Positions 28,207 through 38,181 are shown, counted from the first letter of the stretch. The stretch: DNA of 64,000 nucleotides from Pseudoalteromonas denitrificans DSM 6059 (GCF_900112265.1 NZ_FOLO01000009.1:1-64000), one strand, 5' to 3'. Translations and numbers: made by a program. The notes: generated by a model not told the origin, from the sequence alone.

Positions 28207-30126
28207 TTACTTTAAATATTTATTAAGAAATGTGACATAGGCATTTGAAGCTGTAATGCGGTTGGCTTTTTTAGTAAAACCATGGCCTTCATCATTAAAT
28301 AATACATATTCTACTGGTACATTATTTGCCTTTACTGCCTCAACAAGTTCATCACTTTCAACTTGCAATACTCTTGGATCATTAGCACCTTGAACCACCA
28401 TTAATGGCTTGGTGATGTTTTTTGCGTGAAATAGCGGGGAAATACGACGGTGACGTTTTCCATCTGTTGCAGGGTCGCCCATTTCATCATAAAGTGATTT
28501 TTTGAAACTTTCCCACCAAGGTGGAATTGAAGTAAGGGTTCTTACCCAGTTAGTAACACCAAAAATATTAACTCCCACTTTAAATTCTTCTGGTTCAAAA
28601 GCCAATGCAGCGGCTGTCATGTAGCCGCCATAACTACCACCCATAATGCCAATTTTGTCAGCATTAACCCAATCTAAACTTTGTAAATATTTTTTACTCC
28701 AAACAATATCTTGTAAATCGTCTTCACCGTGTTTTTTATCATCAAGATGATTAAATGTTTTACCGTAACCTGAGCTGCCACGGTTATTAACGGCAAATAC
28801 AGCATAACCTTGATTTACCAAATGCTGTTTCATTGCGCTATATCCTGTACGGCTTTGGCCTCCAGGGCCGCCATGGACAAAAACAACTGCTGGTACTTTG
28901 TTTGTTTCACTGGCTTGTTTTGGTTTATAAAGCACGCCAGGCACTTCTAAACCATCAAAACTCTTGAATCGCGCTATGGTACTTTGTACTAAATTAGCAG
29001 AGTTGATTTTGGGGCTTAATGATGAGGTAAGTTTTTGTATTTTGCTACTACCAACAGTCCAACTATATAGGTTGTTAGGTGAAGTATCTGAGTTTAAATA
29101 AAATGATATATGAGATTCATCGGCTGAAAAATTGACGCTACTTAAGCTACCGGCTGGTAGATTTGGCATATTTAAAGCCTGATTAGAGTGTGTATCAATA
29201 ATACTTACTTTGGCGCTTGAGTCTTCATTAACAATTTTAACTCTATACTTTCCTGATTTTGAAAAATAAATTGTATTAATATCCCAATCATCTTTTAAAT
29301 ATTCACTATGCAGCCCGCTTTTAAGGTTGTAACGCCATACTTGGCTAAATTCACCTTGGCCATTGGTTGTGTAATATAAGTCTTTATTATCACTAGAGAA
29401 TGTATTGGCAAATATTTGGGCCTCAGATTTAAAATCAGAGATAAGTTTAGGTTTTGCGTTTTTTTTGTTGAGATCAAGTAAATAAATATCACTGTCTTTA
29501 TTGGAATTTGATTTACCTAATGCTAAAAATGCATCGTTTGGACTAATGCTTTGAACATTTAAACCAGTATTATTTTGATAAACAAGCTTTCGTTTATAGG
29601 TTTTAGCATCGTAACGATATAAATCCATAAATTTTGCATCGCGCTCATTGGTTGATACATAAAATGATTTCTCATTATCACTGAAGCCGTTAAAACTTGC
29701 TCGTACGTTATCGCCAGGTGTTAAATCGGTAATAGTGCCATTGGGTGTTTGTACATAAAGATGGAATAGCTCATTACCACCTTGATCTCGTGTCAACAAT
29801 ATACGCTCATCGTTTGGAAAGTAACGCACAGGGTAAGTGGTGTCTGTTGATTCAGTTAATTGAATTTTTTGTCCATTTTTTACATCTATAGAATATAAAT
29901 TAAAAATGCCAGTTTCATCTGAACTTACAAGAATACGTTGTCCATCATGAGAGAATGAACTGCCCATGATGCTAGTGGTATCAAAAAAAGTTTCTGCAGA
30001 ATAATGTTCAAATTGAGTTTGATTTTTAACGATTGCAGTACTTGATTTTGGTGATATATTTGAAGTGCTATTACATCCTGCAACAGCAAGTGTCATAGCT
30101 GAAAATAAAATTGTTCTTTTGAGCAT
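28207..30126 (-). CDS. S9 prolyl-oligopeptidase-family peptidase, lipoprotein
   Basis: The 639-residue protein has a lipoprotein signal with lipobox LAVAGC, so it should be anchored in an envelope membrane. The N-terminal part, about 40-370, is a beta-propeller. The alpha/beta hydrolase domain carries the catalytic Ser in GIMGGSYGGYM, the Asp in VVQGANDPRV and the His in FNDEGHGF. It should cut short peptides. It is upstream of the TonB receptor gene in the same direction but separated by a terminator, so co-transcription is unlikely. Confidence 0.9.
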   Translation of the reverse strand: MLKRTILFSAMTLAVAGCNSTSNISPKSSTAIVKNQTQFEHYSAETFFDTTSIMGSSFSHDGQRILVSSDETGIFNLYSIDVKNGQKIQLTESTDTTYPVRYFPNDERILLTRDQGGNELFHLYVQTPNGTITDLTPGDNVRASFNGFSDNEKSFYVSTNERDAKFMDLYRYDAKTYKRKLVYQNNTGLNVQSISPNDAFLALGKSNSNKDSDIYLLDLNKKNAKPKLISDFKSEAQIFANTFSSDNKDLYYTTNGQGEFSQVWRYNLKSGLHSEYLKDDWDINTIYFSKSGKYRVKIVNEDSSAKVSIIDTHSNQALNMPNLPAGSLSSVNFSADESHISFYLNSDTSPNNLYSWTVGSSKIQKLTSSLSPKINSANLVQSTIARFKSFDGLEVPGVLYKPKQASETNKVPAVVFVHGGPGGQSRTGYSAMKQHLVNQGYAVFAVNNRGSSGYGKTFNHLDDKKHGEDDLQDIVWSKKYLQSLDWVNADKIGIMGGSYGGYMTAAALAFEPEEFKVGVNIFGVTNWVRTLTSIPPWWESFKKSLYDEMGDPATDGKRHRRISPLFHAKNITKPLMVVQGANDPRVLQVESDELVEAVKANNVPVEYVLFNDEGHGFTKKANRITASNAYVTFLNKYLK

Positions 30127-30284
30127 TTTACATTCCTTTTATGGGGTTATTATATGTGTTTTATTTATACTCATTAACTAATCAAATAATTGCAATAGCA
30201 TAAAAGTTTGGATATGTAACAGTATGTTTCTATATGTGGTACTTTAGTGGAGGGTAATAAAAATAACTTCTTACTACGCTTTGG

Positions 30285-30926
30285 TTAATTTCTGAGCTCT
30301 TCCATTTCATCAATGATTTCTTCAAGTTTTTTGATGGTATTGCCATAAACCAAATCTAAATCTGCGCGATATAGTGCTTTTGCAAAAAAAGCTAATATTA
30401 AGGAAAAAAACAAAACGATTAATACAACAAAAAGAGGTGTGTCAAATAAGAGTAAAGCATTTGGAAAGTCAGCTGCCAAAAATTGCATTAATTGGCTACC
30501 TGGATCACTGACTCTAAATTGAATGCAAATGCTTAAAAAAAGTAATGGATAAAAAAAACGATAAATCCTAGTGTAATGATCCATTTGGTTATGAATCCAC
30601 ACATGAAAAGACTTTAGATATTGGTAACTACTATCTGATTTATCAAGTTTAGTGAAAAGAGTTAACTCATTTTTACCTTGCCATATTAAAGTCATAACGA
30701 GAAAAAAAATAAATGCGCCTAAAAAGGGAAAACCAAAAACTGATAATGCCGTTAATATTATTCCAGCTCCTATCAACAATGCCCATAGATTGATAATAAA
30801 CATGCGATGAAACTTATCAACGATATTTTTTGATTTTTGCGCATAAAGATTGTTAATTTTGGGGGTTAGTAAATCGTGATCTTGCATAAAACCTTGTTTC
30901 CAAATTGTTTCTATTGAATCTTTCAT
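30285..30926 (-). CDS. Membrane protein paired with an ECF sigma factor, putative anti-sigma
   Basis: The 213-residue protein has four hydrophobic segments at about 44-62, 66-82, 125-143 and 160-182, and a short coiled C-terminal tail (KKLEEIIDEMEEL). The gene overlaps the sigma-factor gene by 4 bp (ATGA), so the two are translationally coupled. That layout is typical of sigma/anti-sigma pairs, but I see no zinc-binding anti-sigma motif and no known family. The role is an inference from position. Confidence 0.6.
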   Translation of the reverse strand: MKDSIETIWKQGFMQDHDLLTPKINNLYAQKSKNIVDKFHRMFIINLWALLIGAGIILTALSVFGFPFLGAFIFFLVMTLIWQGKNELTLFTKLDKSDSSYQYLKSFHVWIHNQMDHYTRIYRFFYPLLFLSICIQFRVSDPGSQLMQFLAADFPNALLLFDTPLFVVLIVLFFSLILAFFAKALYRADLDLVYGNTIKKLEEIIDEMEELRN

Positions 30927-31411
30927 GTATCACTCTCAATTTTTAAAAGTTGGTTGAGTCGGTGTTTAATGCGTTTTATTCTGACACCAATATTATTACG
31001 ATTAGTCCCAATTATGTCGGCTATTTCTTGATATGGTCGCTCTTCTAAGTAAAGCAAAATAACAGCTCTATCTAGTTCAGAGAGTTTTTTTATAGCAGAA
31101 TATAATTGGTTTATTGCATCATCTGAAAATGCCTGACTATCGTCTATAGCCTCATCGGGTAAAGAGTCGGATGCAAAGCTTTGATTGTCTTTCTTTTTTA
31201 AATACGTTAAACAAACATTAAGTGACAATCTATAAATCCAGGTTGACCATTGAGACGCTTGATTAAAGTTGTCTTTACTTCGCCAAATTTGCAAACAAAC
31301 CTCTTGGTAATAATCTTCAAAATCTTGCTGACTATTGGTATATGCTCGGCATATTTTTATAATGATAGCAGCGTAAGGTAAAATATATGTAGTGTAAAAA
31401 TCACTCCCCAT
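30923..31411 (-). CDS. ECF-type RNA polymerase sigma factor
   Basis: The 162-residue protein has sigma-70 region 2 at about 20-75 (DFEDYYQEVCLQIWR, then STWIYRLSLNVCLTYLKKK) and region 4 at about 105-155. ELDRAVILLYLEERPYQEIADIIG is the region 4.2 start, followed by the recognition helix NNIGVRIKRIKHRL. Regions 1 and 3 are absent, as in ECF sigma factors. It is co-translated with the downstream membrane protein. The signal and target promoters are unknown. Confidence 0.88.
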   Translation of the reverse strand: MGSDFYTTYILPYAAIIIKICRAYTNSQQDFEDYYQEVCLQIWRSKDNFNQASQWSTWIYRLSLNVCLTYLKKKDNQSFASDSLPDEAIDDSQAFSDDAINQLYSAIKKLSELDRAVILLYLEERPYQEIADIIGTNRNNIGVRIKRIKHRLNQLLKIESDT

Positions 31412-31735
31412 GTAATTTTGAAATCCTATTTTTTGTTATTATTTTTATAGTTAGTGGCTGTAAAACTGTGATTATTACACTCAGAGTAAAAATTTATGAG
31501 TTTTTAAATATTTTAATGTGAAAAATGAGAGCTAATTATTCTGACTGTACTTATGATTTTAATTGATAAAGAATCTTTTTTACCATAAAGAAACATCTAA
31601 AATTCGTATTGTGCATTCATGCTTATTATTTCACCGTTTGTCATTAAAGTTACTTTCTTGTTTCGCTATTAGCTGATACTTGCTGTAACCACATAATTCA
31701 TTTAATGATTACATAGAGATTTAAAGGGGAATCAT
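31412..31735. other. Divergent promoter region, 324 bp
   Basis: This lies between the sigma factor and the RDD gene and should hold promoters for both. Near 31695-31710, ATTCATTTAATGATTA is an imperfect palindrome. No reading frame or hairpin terminator was seen. Confidence 0.35.
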
Positions 31736-32197
31736 ATGACAAGTATAAATGCAGATCTTGAACAACAAAATAGTATTCATTTTTTAAAACATACAGGTTT
31801 TATACGTCGTAGTGCTGCATTTATAATTGATGGCATTATGCTAAGTGTGCTCCTCTCAATTTTATTTTCTATGTTTTATGGTAATTCAGACTGGTTAGCG
31901 CAGCAAAGTGAATGGAGTATCAATACACTTATTTATGATGAGTTATTGCCTTTAATTTTGGTTGTGATCTTTTGGGTTTATAAGGCGGCGACACCCGGAA
32001 AAATGTTTTTAAATTCAAAAGTTGTGGATGCCAAAACAGGTGATAATCTTTCTGTTGGACAATCAATTGTACGGTATATTGGTTATTTTATTTCTGCACT
32101 TCCACTGGGACTAGGCTTTATTTGGATTTTAATTGATGATAAAAACCGTGGTTGGCATGATATGTTAGCGGGTAGTGTGGTGATTAGAACACAATAA
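31736..32197 (+). CDS. RDD-family membrane protein
   Basis: The 153-residue protein has the RDD start, FIRRSAAFIIDGIMLSVLLS, with Arg and Asp at the expected positions. It has three hydrophobic segments, and the motif ATPGKMFLNSKVVDAKTGD near 82-100 is typical of the family. GWHDMLAGSVVI ends the conserved core. RDD proteins are poorly understood; some act in ion transport. It appears monocistronic. Confidence 0.85.
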   Translation: MTSINADLEQQNSIHFLKHTGFIRRSAAFIIDGIMLSVLLSILFSMFYGNSDWLAQQSEWSINTLIYDELLPLILVVIFWVYKAATPGKMFLNSKVVDAKTGDNLSVGQSIVRYIGYFISALPLGLGFIWILIDDKNRGWHDMLAGSVVIRTQ

Positions 32198-32205
32198 AAT
32201 AAAGT

Positions 32206-32230
32206 GCGTGTAAATTTAAAGTTTACACGC
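32206..32230. terminator. Hairpin between convergent RDD and dioxygenase genes
   Basis: GCGTGTAAA (32206-32214) pairs perfectly with TTTACACGC (32222-32230). It lies 8 bases after the RDD stop and before the end of the convergent dioxygenase gene. There is no T-run, so its strength is uncertain. Confidence 0.5.
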
Positions 32231-32258
32231 AAGAAATGGAGCTTTTAGCTTCTTTGCT

Positions 32259-33137
32259 TTAGCTAATACCCATAGCGATAATTAATTTACGCTCTTCAGG
32301 GTTTCCTGCTATTTCACGTCTACCATGCATTATTCGTGTATTATCAATTAATATCATATCGCCATTTTTCCAGCTATGTTCAATCGTGAACTTTTCTGCA
32401 AGTGTAGCTATTTCTTGTTTTAATTGATCTGTTAATTCATCACCATTTTTAAAAAAGTATCGTGGCTTTTGATAATTAAAAGAGGGGCCTAAAATTGCGT
32501 TAGCAAAAGCAAGTTTACCCTCATTTCCTTTTATTAAAGGAGAAAACTCAAGTTTATAATTGAGTTCACCCTGTTCATTTAAACTTGCTGTTTGTCCAGG
32601 AATTTGCGACATCATTTGCTTTACGTGTTCTATTGTTACCTGCTCAGGGTTATCTAATAATGGGTGCTCGGAGGCGATATATCGTTTCCATAAAACTTCA
32701 GGTAAAGTACGTTCTACAGTGATAGGTTCATTAAAAAGCGCTTTTAATTCAGGAGTCATAGCATTAAAAATTTGCTGTCCATCACATAAAGTTGTTTGTG
32801 AGCCTTGCTGTGCACTTTTTTGACTGTAAAAAGCAATGACATCTGGTGGGAAGGGCGTATTACCATTTTCTATATGTAGGCCTATTGCGGATGTACCAGC
32901 ATCTACTTTTTGGCTCATATTATTTGAAAAGTCACGTGCGGGATCAAAAGTTAATTTATTACAAAAATTATTAAATAGCTGCGCGAAGCTTGTTAAATTG
33001 TGTTCAAAGTCACGTAATAAAGCCCAACCTTGAGAATGTAATTGCTTTTTAGCTTGTAAAATTACCTCTGGAGTTATGTGTTTGTTATGTAATTGGCCAT
33101 CTATGGTTTGGTCATTCATAAAAGATAAATTCTTCAT
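32259..33137 (-). CDS. TauD/TfdA-family Fe(II)/2-oxoglutarate dioxygenase
   Basis: From ATG 33137, with AGGTGA a few bases upstream, the protein has about 292 residues. The iron site is IGLHIENGN (His and Glu of the HxE motif, near 90) and the distal His in NTRIMHGRREI near 272. A later Arg, about residue 284, should bind 2-oxoglutarate. It resembles the clavaminate-synthase-like branch. The substrate is unknown and no sulfonate genes are nearby. Confidence 0.8.
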   Translation of the reverse strand: MKNLSFMNDQTIDGQLHNKHITPEVILQAKKQLHSQGWALLRDFEHNLTSFAQLFNNFCNKLTFDPARDFSNNMSQKVDAGTSAIGLHIENGNTPFPPDVIAFYSQKSAQQGSQTTLCDGQQIFNAMTPELKALFNEPITVERTLPEVLWKRYIASEHPLLDNPEQVTIEHVKQMMSQIPGQTASLNEQGELNYKLEFSPLIKGNEGKLAFANAILGPSFNYQKPRYFFKNGDELTDQLKQEIATLAEKFTIEHSWKNGDMILIDNTRIMHGRREIAGNPEERKLIIAMGIS

Positions 33138-33467
33138 CGGGTTCACCTAAATGATTTATAATTACTGTTAGTCAGTTTGATAAATCCAGTGTGGTCTATT
33201 TTTCTTAACGTTAACTTAAGGCAAGGTTATTATTTTTAGTAATCTGTGATGAAGTTTTCGTGCCTTTTGATGGGCATTTTTTAAGAGGCATGTATAGAAC
33301 TAATAAAAAAGTTTGTTGAATGCATATTTATAAAGCTGTGTTGTCGTTAATTTCAGTCGTTATGTTTTGGGCTATAGATAAACTTAGGGTCAAATTCTAA
33401 ATTTATCTATAGCCCTTTAAAAATCAGATTTTCATAGCCTTAGTACAGTTGTATGGTATTGAGGCAC
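33138..33467. other. Intergenic region with a long hairpin at 33369-33415
   Basis: This gap lies between the dioxygenase start and the U32 gene end. A long inverted repeat runs 33369-33415: GGGCTATAGATAAA pairs perfectly with TTTATCTATAGCCC, and after one mismatch TTAG pairs with CTAA. It lacks a T-run on the minus strand, so it may be a repeat or a processing structure more than a terminator. The dioxygenase promoter should be in the upper part. Confidence 0.5.
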
Positions 33468-35726
33468 TTATAAGCCATTGTGATATTGAATATTTGTTTT
33501 GTGCTCAACCATGGCATCAAGTGCGTTTTGCACTGCCGGTTCCCCTTGTAACAGTTGTTCAAAGTGTTTTATTAACTGTGTTTTATTGGGCGACTCTTTA
33601 TCACCAGCGCCAATGTTTGTTAAATCAATCATAAAGTTATCAAATAAATGAGAAAGATCACTGATGATCTCCATATTTAAGAACTGATCTTGATTATAAA
33701 TACTAGGGTAACCGGCTTTTTGCTTATCAATGGCAAAAGAGTCACCTTTTAAGTTAGTGATACTGGTAGATTTATCACATGACAACATACAACCATTATC
33801 AATACGCGGTTTTTCACAACCAACACTTTGTTGGAAGAAACACTGCCTGCTGACCATTAATAAAATTGGATGATAAATACTGTACATCATTTTAAAGTTT
33901 TCAGGGCGAGCAATATTTTGTATTTGTTGTCGGTTTATTTCGTTTGAAATAAATGCACCGCTACAATCAAAGGTTTCTTTCATTGCAAGGAGTGCATAAG
34001 AGTTTGTGATATTTAAAAATGGACCTGCTATCCATTTGATACCTAGCTTATGCGCCTCAAAAGCGATGCCTGTATTGTTAGTTACAATCAGTTCAGGTTT
34101 TACTTGTTGCAAAATATTGAGTGCTACGTCGTAATCTTTACCAATGAGTACAGATGGGAACCAAGGTATCAGCCTTGGGTTTTGTTTTAAGAAGTCAACA
34201 TATTTAGTACAACCACGTTTGTAAGCATCTGGTAGTTTAAAATAAATATCTGCATCAGTTGTATCTGCTAATTTCACATCAACTTCATCACAAATTAGAA
34301 TTGATAATTTAGTTCCTGACTCAGTTTTTTCATGTTTAACTAATTTTGGCAATGTCACTTCAGCGACAATTTCTTGAGATTCATTCAATAAAGCCGATAC
34401 TTTATTTTTAATCTGCGTAAGCTCTTTATAAGTAATGCATAAACCTGGCTCTAATTCATCAGTATTAATAGGTTGTAAGTTGTAGCCCGCATTATTTAAG
34501 CTTTTAAATCTGTGCGCTAATAGTTCAGCATCAAAATTAACTTTATCACTTTGTCTTAATTCAGAGTCTGATATAACAACATAAGTTTGTTGTTCAATCG
34601 AAAAGCCTTCAGTTGTGGCCGTCAAAGTTAATGGCTTACCTGCTTCACCTGAAAAACTTAATGTAAGCGGTACTTTTTCAATGCTTAGATGTTTTATTTT
34701 GTCATCTACAGTGGCATTAATAATGTTTTTTTCTTGATGAAGTTCTTGCTTGGCATCAAAAATTTGCACAACTGAAATTGCATTACTTTTATTGATTGCG
34801 TGATCTTTTGAGTTATCGCGCGGATTATCAATAAACATTGATTGGTTTAAATCGCCTTTTAAAAATGAATTAGTAAAGTCACGATTAAATACTTTATATA
34901 AACGTTCGCCATCTTCTAATAATTCGCCCGTTTTTAAAAAGCCATCAATTTGTTTTCTAAAGCTATCAATTACTGTATGTACGTAACTTGAACCTTTAAT
35001 ACGTCCTTCAACTTTAAAAGAATGCACACCGGCTTCGATTAATGCCGGTAAATCAAAAAACGCAGAATTGTCTTTTATGTTTAAAGGGAAGTTGTTACCT
35101 GATTCTGTGGTTTCATATTCTTCCCTACAGGCTTGACTACAACGACCACGGTTACCTGAATTACCTACACTCGCAGACGTTGAGTAACATAAACCTGAGA
35201 AGGCAACACATAATGAACCATGTACAAATACTTCCGTTAATGTGTCATGTTCACGACCAACTGCGGTTAAGGCTGTGATTTCTTTTAAGTTTAACTCTCT
35301 AGATAAGTTAACACGTGATGCACCTAACTTTTTCAAAAATGGAATTTGGCCAGCATTATGTGTTGTTAATTGTGTTGAAGCATGAATATCTAACGTTGGG
35401 AAATGTTTAGTAAGCAGATTAAACATACCAAGATCTTGAACAATGACACCATCTAAAGTGGTATTAACTAATTTGTTTAATAACTTAGTAAGTGTTTTAA
35501 ATTCTCTTTCAAGAATAACAATATTCAGTGTTAGAAAAATTTGACATTCATACTGGTGTGCAAGTCGTATAATTCCAATTAGTTCATCAAAAGAAATATT
35601 AGATGCGCGATTACGGGCATTAAAGGTATCTAAACCGCAATAAACGGCATCGGCACCAGCTATAATCGCTGCTTTAATTGCATCGACATCGCCACCAGGC
35701 GCTAATAATTCAATTTCAGGATTCAT
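33468..35726 (-). CDS. Peptidase U32-family protein, RlhA-like
   Basis: The 752-residue protein starts with the U32 domain: ELLAPGGDVDAIKAAIIAGA, then VYCGLDTFNAR. The iron-sulfur cysteines lie in HGSLCVAFSGLCYS and NRGRCSQAC at about 170-200, as in the U32 proteins known to modify RNA. A further cysteine set, GCEKPRIDNGCMLSCDKS, lies near 640-657. E. coli RlhA (YdcP), about 650 residues, hydroxylates C2501 of 23S rRNA; this longer protein is a plausible counterpart, but other U32 members exist. It appears monocistronic. Confidence 0.75.
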   Translation of the reverse strand: MNPEIELLAPGGDVDAIKAAIIAGADAVYCGLDTFNARNRASNISFDELIGIIRLAHQYECQIFLTLNIVILEREFKTLTKLLNKLVNTTLDGVIVQDLGMFNLLTKHFPTLDIHASTQLTTHNAGQIPFLKKLGASRVNLSRELNLKEITALTAVGREHDTLTEVFVHGSLCVAFSGLCYSTSASVGNSGNRGRCSQACREEYETTESGNNFPLNIKDNSAFFDLPALIEAGVHSFKVEGRIKGSSYVHTVIDSFRKQIDGFLKTGELLEDGERLYKVFNRDFTNSFLKGDLNQSMFIDNPRDNSKDHAINKSNAISVVQIFDAKQELHQEKNIINATVDDKIKHLSIEKVPLTLSFSGEAGKPLTLTATTEGFSIEQQTYVVISDSELRQSDKVNFDAELLAHRFKSLNNAGYNLQPINTDELEPGLCITYKELTQIKNKVSALLNESQEIVAEVTLPKLVKHEKTESGTKLSILICDEVDVKLADTTDADIYFKLPDAYKRGCTKYVDFLKQNPRLIPWFPSVLIGKDYDVALNILQQVKPELIVTNNTGIAFEAHKLGIKWIAGPFLNITNSYALLAMKETFDCSGAFISNEINRQQIQNIARPENFKMMYSIYHPILLMVSRQCFFQQSVGCEKPRIDNGCMLSCDKSTSITNLKGDSFAIDKQKAGYPSIYNQDQFLNMEIISDLSHLFDNFMIDLTNIGAGDKESPNKTQLIKHFEQLLQGEPAVQNALDAMVEHKTNIQYHNGL

Positions 35727-35839
35727 GTTTACAACTTGTATCTGTTAAATTTAAAGGAGGGGATTTTACATACATCTTTGTACTATGAACATAATTAAAG
35801 TGTATTATTAGTACATATAAAGCCAAAGCAAAAATTAAA

Positions 35840-36505
35840 ATGAAAGAACCTGCTGATTTACCAATACTTTATTCATTAAGAAATTGTCCTTATGCAATGC
35901 GTGCTAGGTTTGGTATTTTTAAATCTAAACAGCAGGTTATTTTGCGAGATATTGTTTTAAGTAATAAACCAGATGAGATGATTGCTGCATCAGCAAAAGG
36001 TGAGGTGCCTACATTAGTCGTTTCACCTTCATTAGTAATAGATCAAAGCTTAGAGGTGATGCTTTGGGCTTTAAATAAAAGTGATCCAAATGATCTTTTA
36101 CATAGTCATAATGAATCAATATTACCTGAAATGCTAAAATTGATAGAAGATTTTGATATTGGTTTTAAAGTCGCTTTTGATAAATATAGTGCAGCGAAGC
36201 GCTATCATGATGACAATGTCGAACAGTATCGCCAGGATTGTGAAGTTTACATTAATGATTTAGAACAAAGACTAAATAAATATGATTTTCTAATGTCAGA
36301 AAATGAAAGTTTAGCGGATATCGCATTAATATCATTTATTCGTAAATTTGCCAGAGTTGAGCGCAAGTGGTATTTACAATCACCTTATCCAAAAGTGAGA
36401 GCTTGGCTTAATAGCTATTTACAAAGTGCATTGTTTTCTAAAGTAATGAAAGAATATCCATTATGGTTAGAATCAAAAGAAATGATTATTTTTGGCGATA
36501 AGTAA
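35840..36505 (+). CDS. Glutathione S-transferase-like protein
   Basis: The 221-residue protein opens with a thioredoxin-fold motif LPILYSLRNCPYAMRARFGI containing a CPYA-type active site, which suggests an omega/glutaredoxin-like GST. KGEVPTLVVS at about 53-62 has the cis-Pro, and IDQSLEVMLWAL gives the glutathione-binding ES motif. The C-terminal half is helical. It is divergent from the U32 gene. The function is inferred from the fold. Confidence 0.7.
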   Translation: MKEPADLPILYSLRNCPYAMRARFGIFKSKQQVILRDIVLSNKPDEMIAASAKGEVPTLVVSPSLVIDQSLEVMLWALNKSDPNDLLHSHNESILPEMLKLIEDFDIGFKVAFDKYSAAKRYHDDNVEQYRQDCEVYINDLEQRLNKYDFLMSENESLADIALISFIRKFARVERKWYLQSPYPKVRAWLNSYLQSALFSKVMKEYPLWLESKEMIIFGDK

Positions 36506-36585
36506 CCACATTGCTTTAGTTCTCACATTTGCGCTTATATATAAGCAGCAGTATCATGATATTTTTTGCATCTATTAAGTTTTAA

Positions 36586-37500
36586 ATGTTATTACCTTTG
36601 GTTACTCATCCTGAATATAGTTATGCCTTTCCTGAAAAACATCGTTTTCCAATGCAAAAATTTAACTTGTTGCATCAATATTTAAAACAAAAAGGCATTG
36701 CGACTTCAAGTAATACGTTTAGGCCAGGCAGTGCCAAAATGGCACTTTTAGAAAATGCGCATTGCCCCGATTATTTATCACGCTTTGTTAATAACCAACT
36801 TACAGATAAAGAAGTACGCAGAATGGGCCTGCCTTGGAGTGAAGGATTATTACGCCGCACTCTTATCTCCCCTGTTGGCACTACTTTAGCTTGCCAATTA
36901 GCATTAAAAAGTGGGATTGCATGCCATTTAGCTGGTGGTACTCATCATGCGCATTATGATTTTGCATCAGGTTTTTGTATTTTGAATGATTTGGCAATCG
37001 CTGCCAATACACTTATTACCCAAGGACAAGTAAAAAAGGTGTTAATTTTTGATGTGGATGTTCATCAAGGTGACGGTACGGCGCGTATCTTAGAGAATAA
37101 CGATAAAGTATTTACTTGCTCAGTGCATTGTGAAAAAAATTTTCCTGCTCGTAAAGCGCAAAGTGATTTAGATATTAATATTCCACGAGATACGGGCACT
37201 GATGTGTATTTAAAAATGATGGCTGATGGGTTTGAGCAAGCTTTAACTTTGAGTAAACCTGATTTTGTTATTTATGATGCCGGTGTTGATGTTTTTAGCG
37301 ATGACCCTTTAGGTTTATTGAATGTCAGTTTAGAGGGGATTAGAGTTCGTGATAATTACATATTAAAGCGTTGCTTAGAGCTTAACATTCCAGTCGCAAC
37401 CGTTATTGGTGGAGGTTATGATAAAAATGAACAAGCTTTAGCCCAACGTCATGCTATTGCTGTTGAGGAGGCATATAAATTATCACATGAGTTCGGGTAA
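36586..37500 (+). CDS. Histone-deacetylase-family zinc hydrolase
   Basis: The 304-residue protein has HDAC-family active-site blocks: LAGGTHHAHYDFASGFC at about 125-141 (paired His), LIFDVDVHQGDGTARI at about 159-174 (zinc Asp and His), and YDAGVDVFSDDPLGLL at about 229-244 (second zinc Asp). The final Tyr-type region IGGGYD lies near 280. Bacterial members deacetylate acetylpolyamines or proteins. The substrate is not indicated by neighbours. It lies 80 bp after the GST-like gene and may share its transcript. Confidence 0.85.
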   Translation: MLLPLVTHPEYSYAFPEKHRFPMQKFNLLHQYLKQKGIATSSNTFRPGSAKMALLENAHCPDYLSRFVNNQLTDKEVRRMGLPWSEGLLRRTLISPVGTTLACQLALKSGIACHLAGGTHHAHYDFASGFCILNDLAIAANTLITQGQVKKVLIFDVDVHQGDGTARILENNDKVFTCSVHCEKNFPARKAQSDLDINIPRDTGTDVYLKMMADGFEQALTLSKPDFVIYDAGVDVFSDDPLGLLNVSLEGIRVRDNYILKRCLELNIPVATVIGGGYDKNEQALAQRHAIAVEEAYKLSHEFG

Positions 37501-37569
37501 TGTTGGCGTCAGGAAAATAGGTTTATGATATAAACCTTTAAAAAATTAGATTTTTGGAATAGGAAATAC

Positions 37570-38181
37570 ATGCGATTAGATGGCAGAATTATTTCATGGA
37601 ATAACAAAAAAGGGTTTGGTTTTATTGCTCCTAATTGTGGTGGAAAAAATGTATTTATACATAAAAATTCATTAGTGAATAGAGATCGCACCCCTAAATT
37701 TCAAGACTCTATTTGTTTTTCAATTCGTAAAGATAATCAAGGTCGTTACTGCGCTTGTGATGTATTGTTTTCAGGTGAGAAATATCAAAAGAGAAAGATT
37801 AATAAACAAAATAAATTTACTCTCTTCTTTACTATCACATTTTTTATTGTAATTACCATTGCAGGGTTTCTTGGAAAAGTACCTATTAATTTAATTCATT
37901 TTTATTTTGGACTCAGTTTTATTACTTTTATTGTCTATGCGATTGATAAAATTAAGGCACAAAAGGGGAAATGGCGCACTCCAGAAAGTACATTACATAT
38001 ATTAGCCTTAATAGGCGGTTGGCCGGGGGCTACTTTTGCGCAGCAGTTATTACGTCACAAATCTAAAAAACAAGTATTTCAGATAAAATTTTGGTTTTGT
38101 GTGCTTACTAATTGTGCCGCATTGGCTTGGCTACTTTCACCTTATGGAATACACACGCTAATATTTATTAGTTTTTATTAA
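37570..38181 (+). CDS. Cold-shock domain fused to a DUF1294 membrane domain
   Basis: Residues 1-67 form a cold-shock domain with the RNP-like segment NKKGFGFIAP. Two hydrophobic helices lie at about 84-104 and 107-126. The DUF1294 signature IDKIKAQKGKWRTPESTL, followed by ALIGGWPGATFAQQLLRHK, occupies about 128-165. The fusion is known in proteobacteria, but its role is not. It appears monocistronic. Confidence 0.85.
   Translation: MRLDGRIISWNNKKGFGFIAPNCGGKNVFIHKNSLVNRDRTPKFQDSICFSIRKDNQGRYCACDVLFSGEKYQKRKINKQNKFTLFFTITFFIVITIAGFLGKVPINLIHFYFGLSFITFIVYAIDKIKAQKGKWRTPESTLHILALIGGWPGATFAQQLLRHKSKKQVFQIKFWFCVLTNCAALAWLLSPYGIHTLIFISFY

Noticed and set aside
25070..30126. Single operon of the S9 peptidase and TonB receptor
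   Set aside because: A hairpin at 28157-28195 and a 383-bp gap separate them, so separate transcripts are more likely.
36531..36544. Palindrome GCTTATATATAAGC as an operator before the HDAC-like gene
   Set aside because: It is a simple AT-rich palindrome with no second copy or matching regulator nearby.
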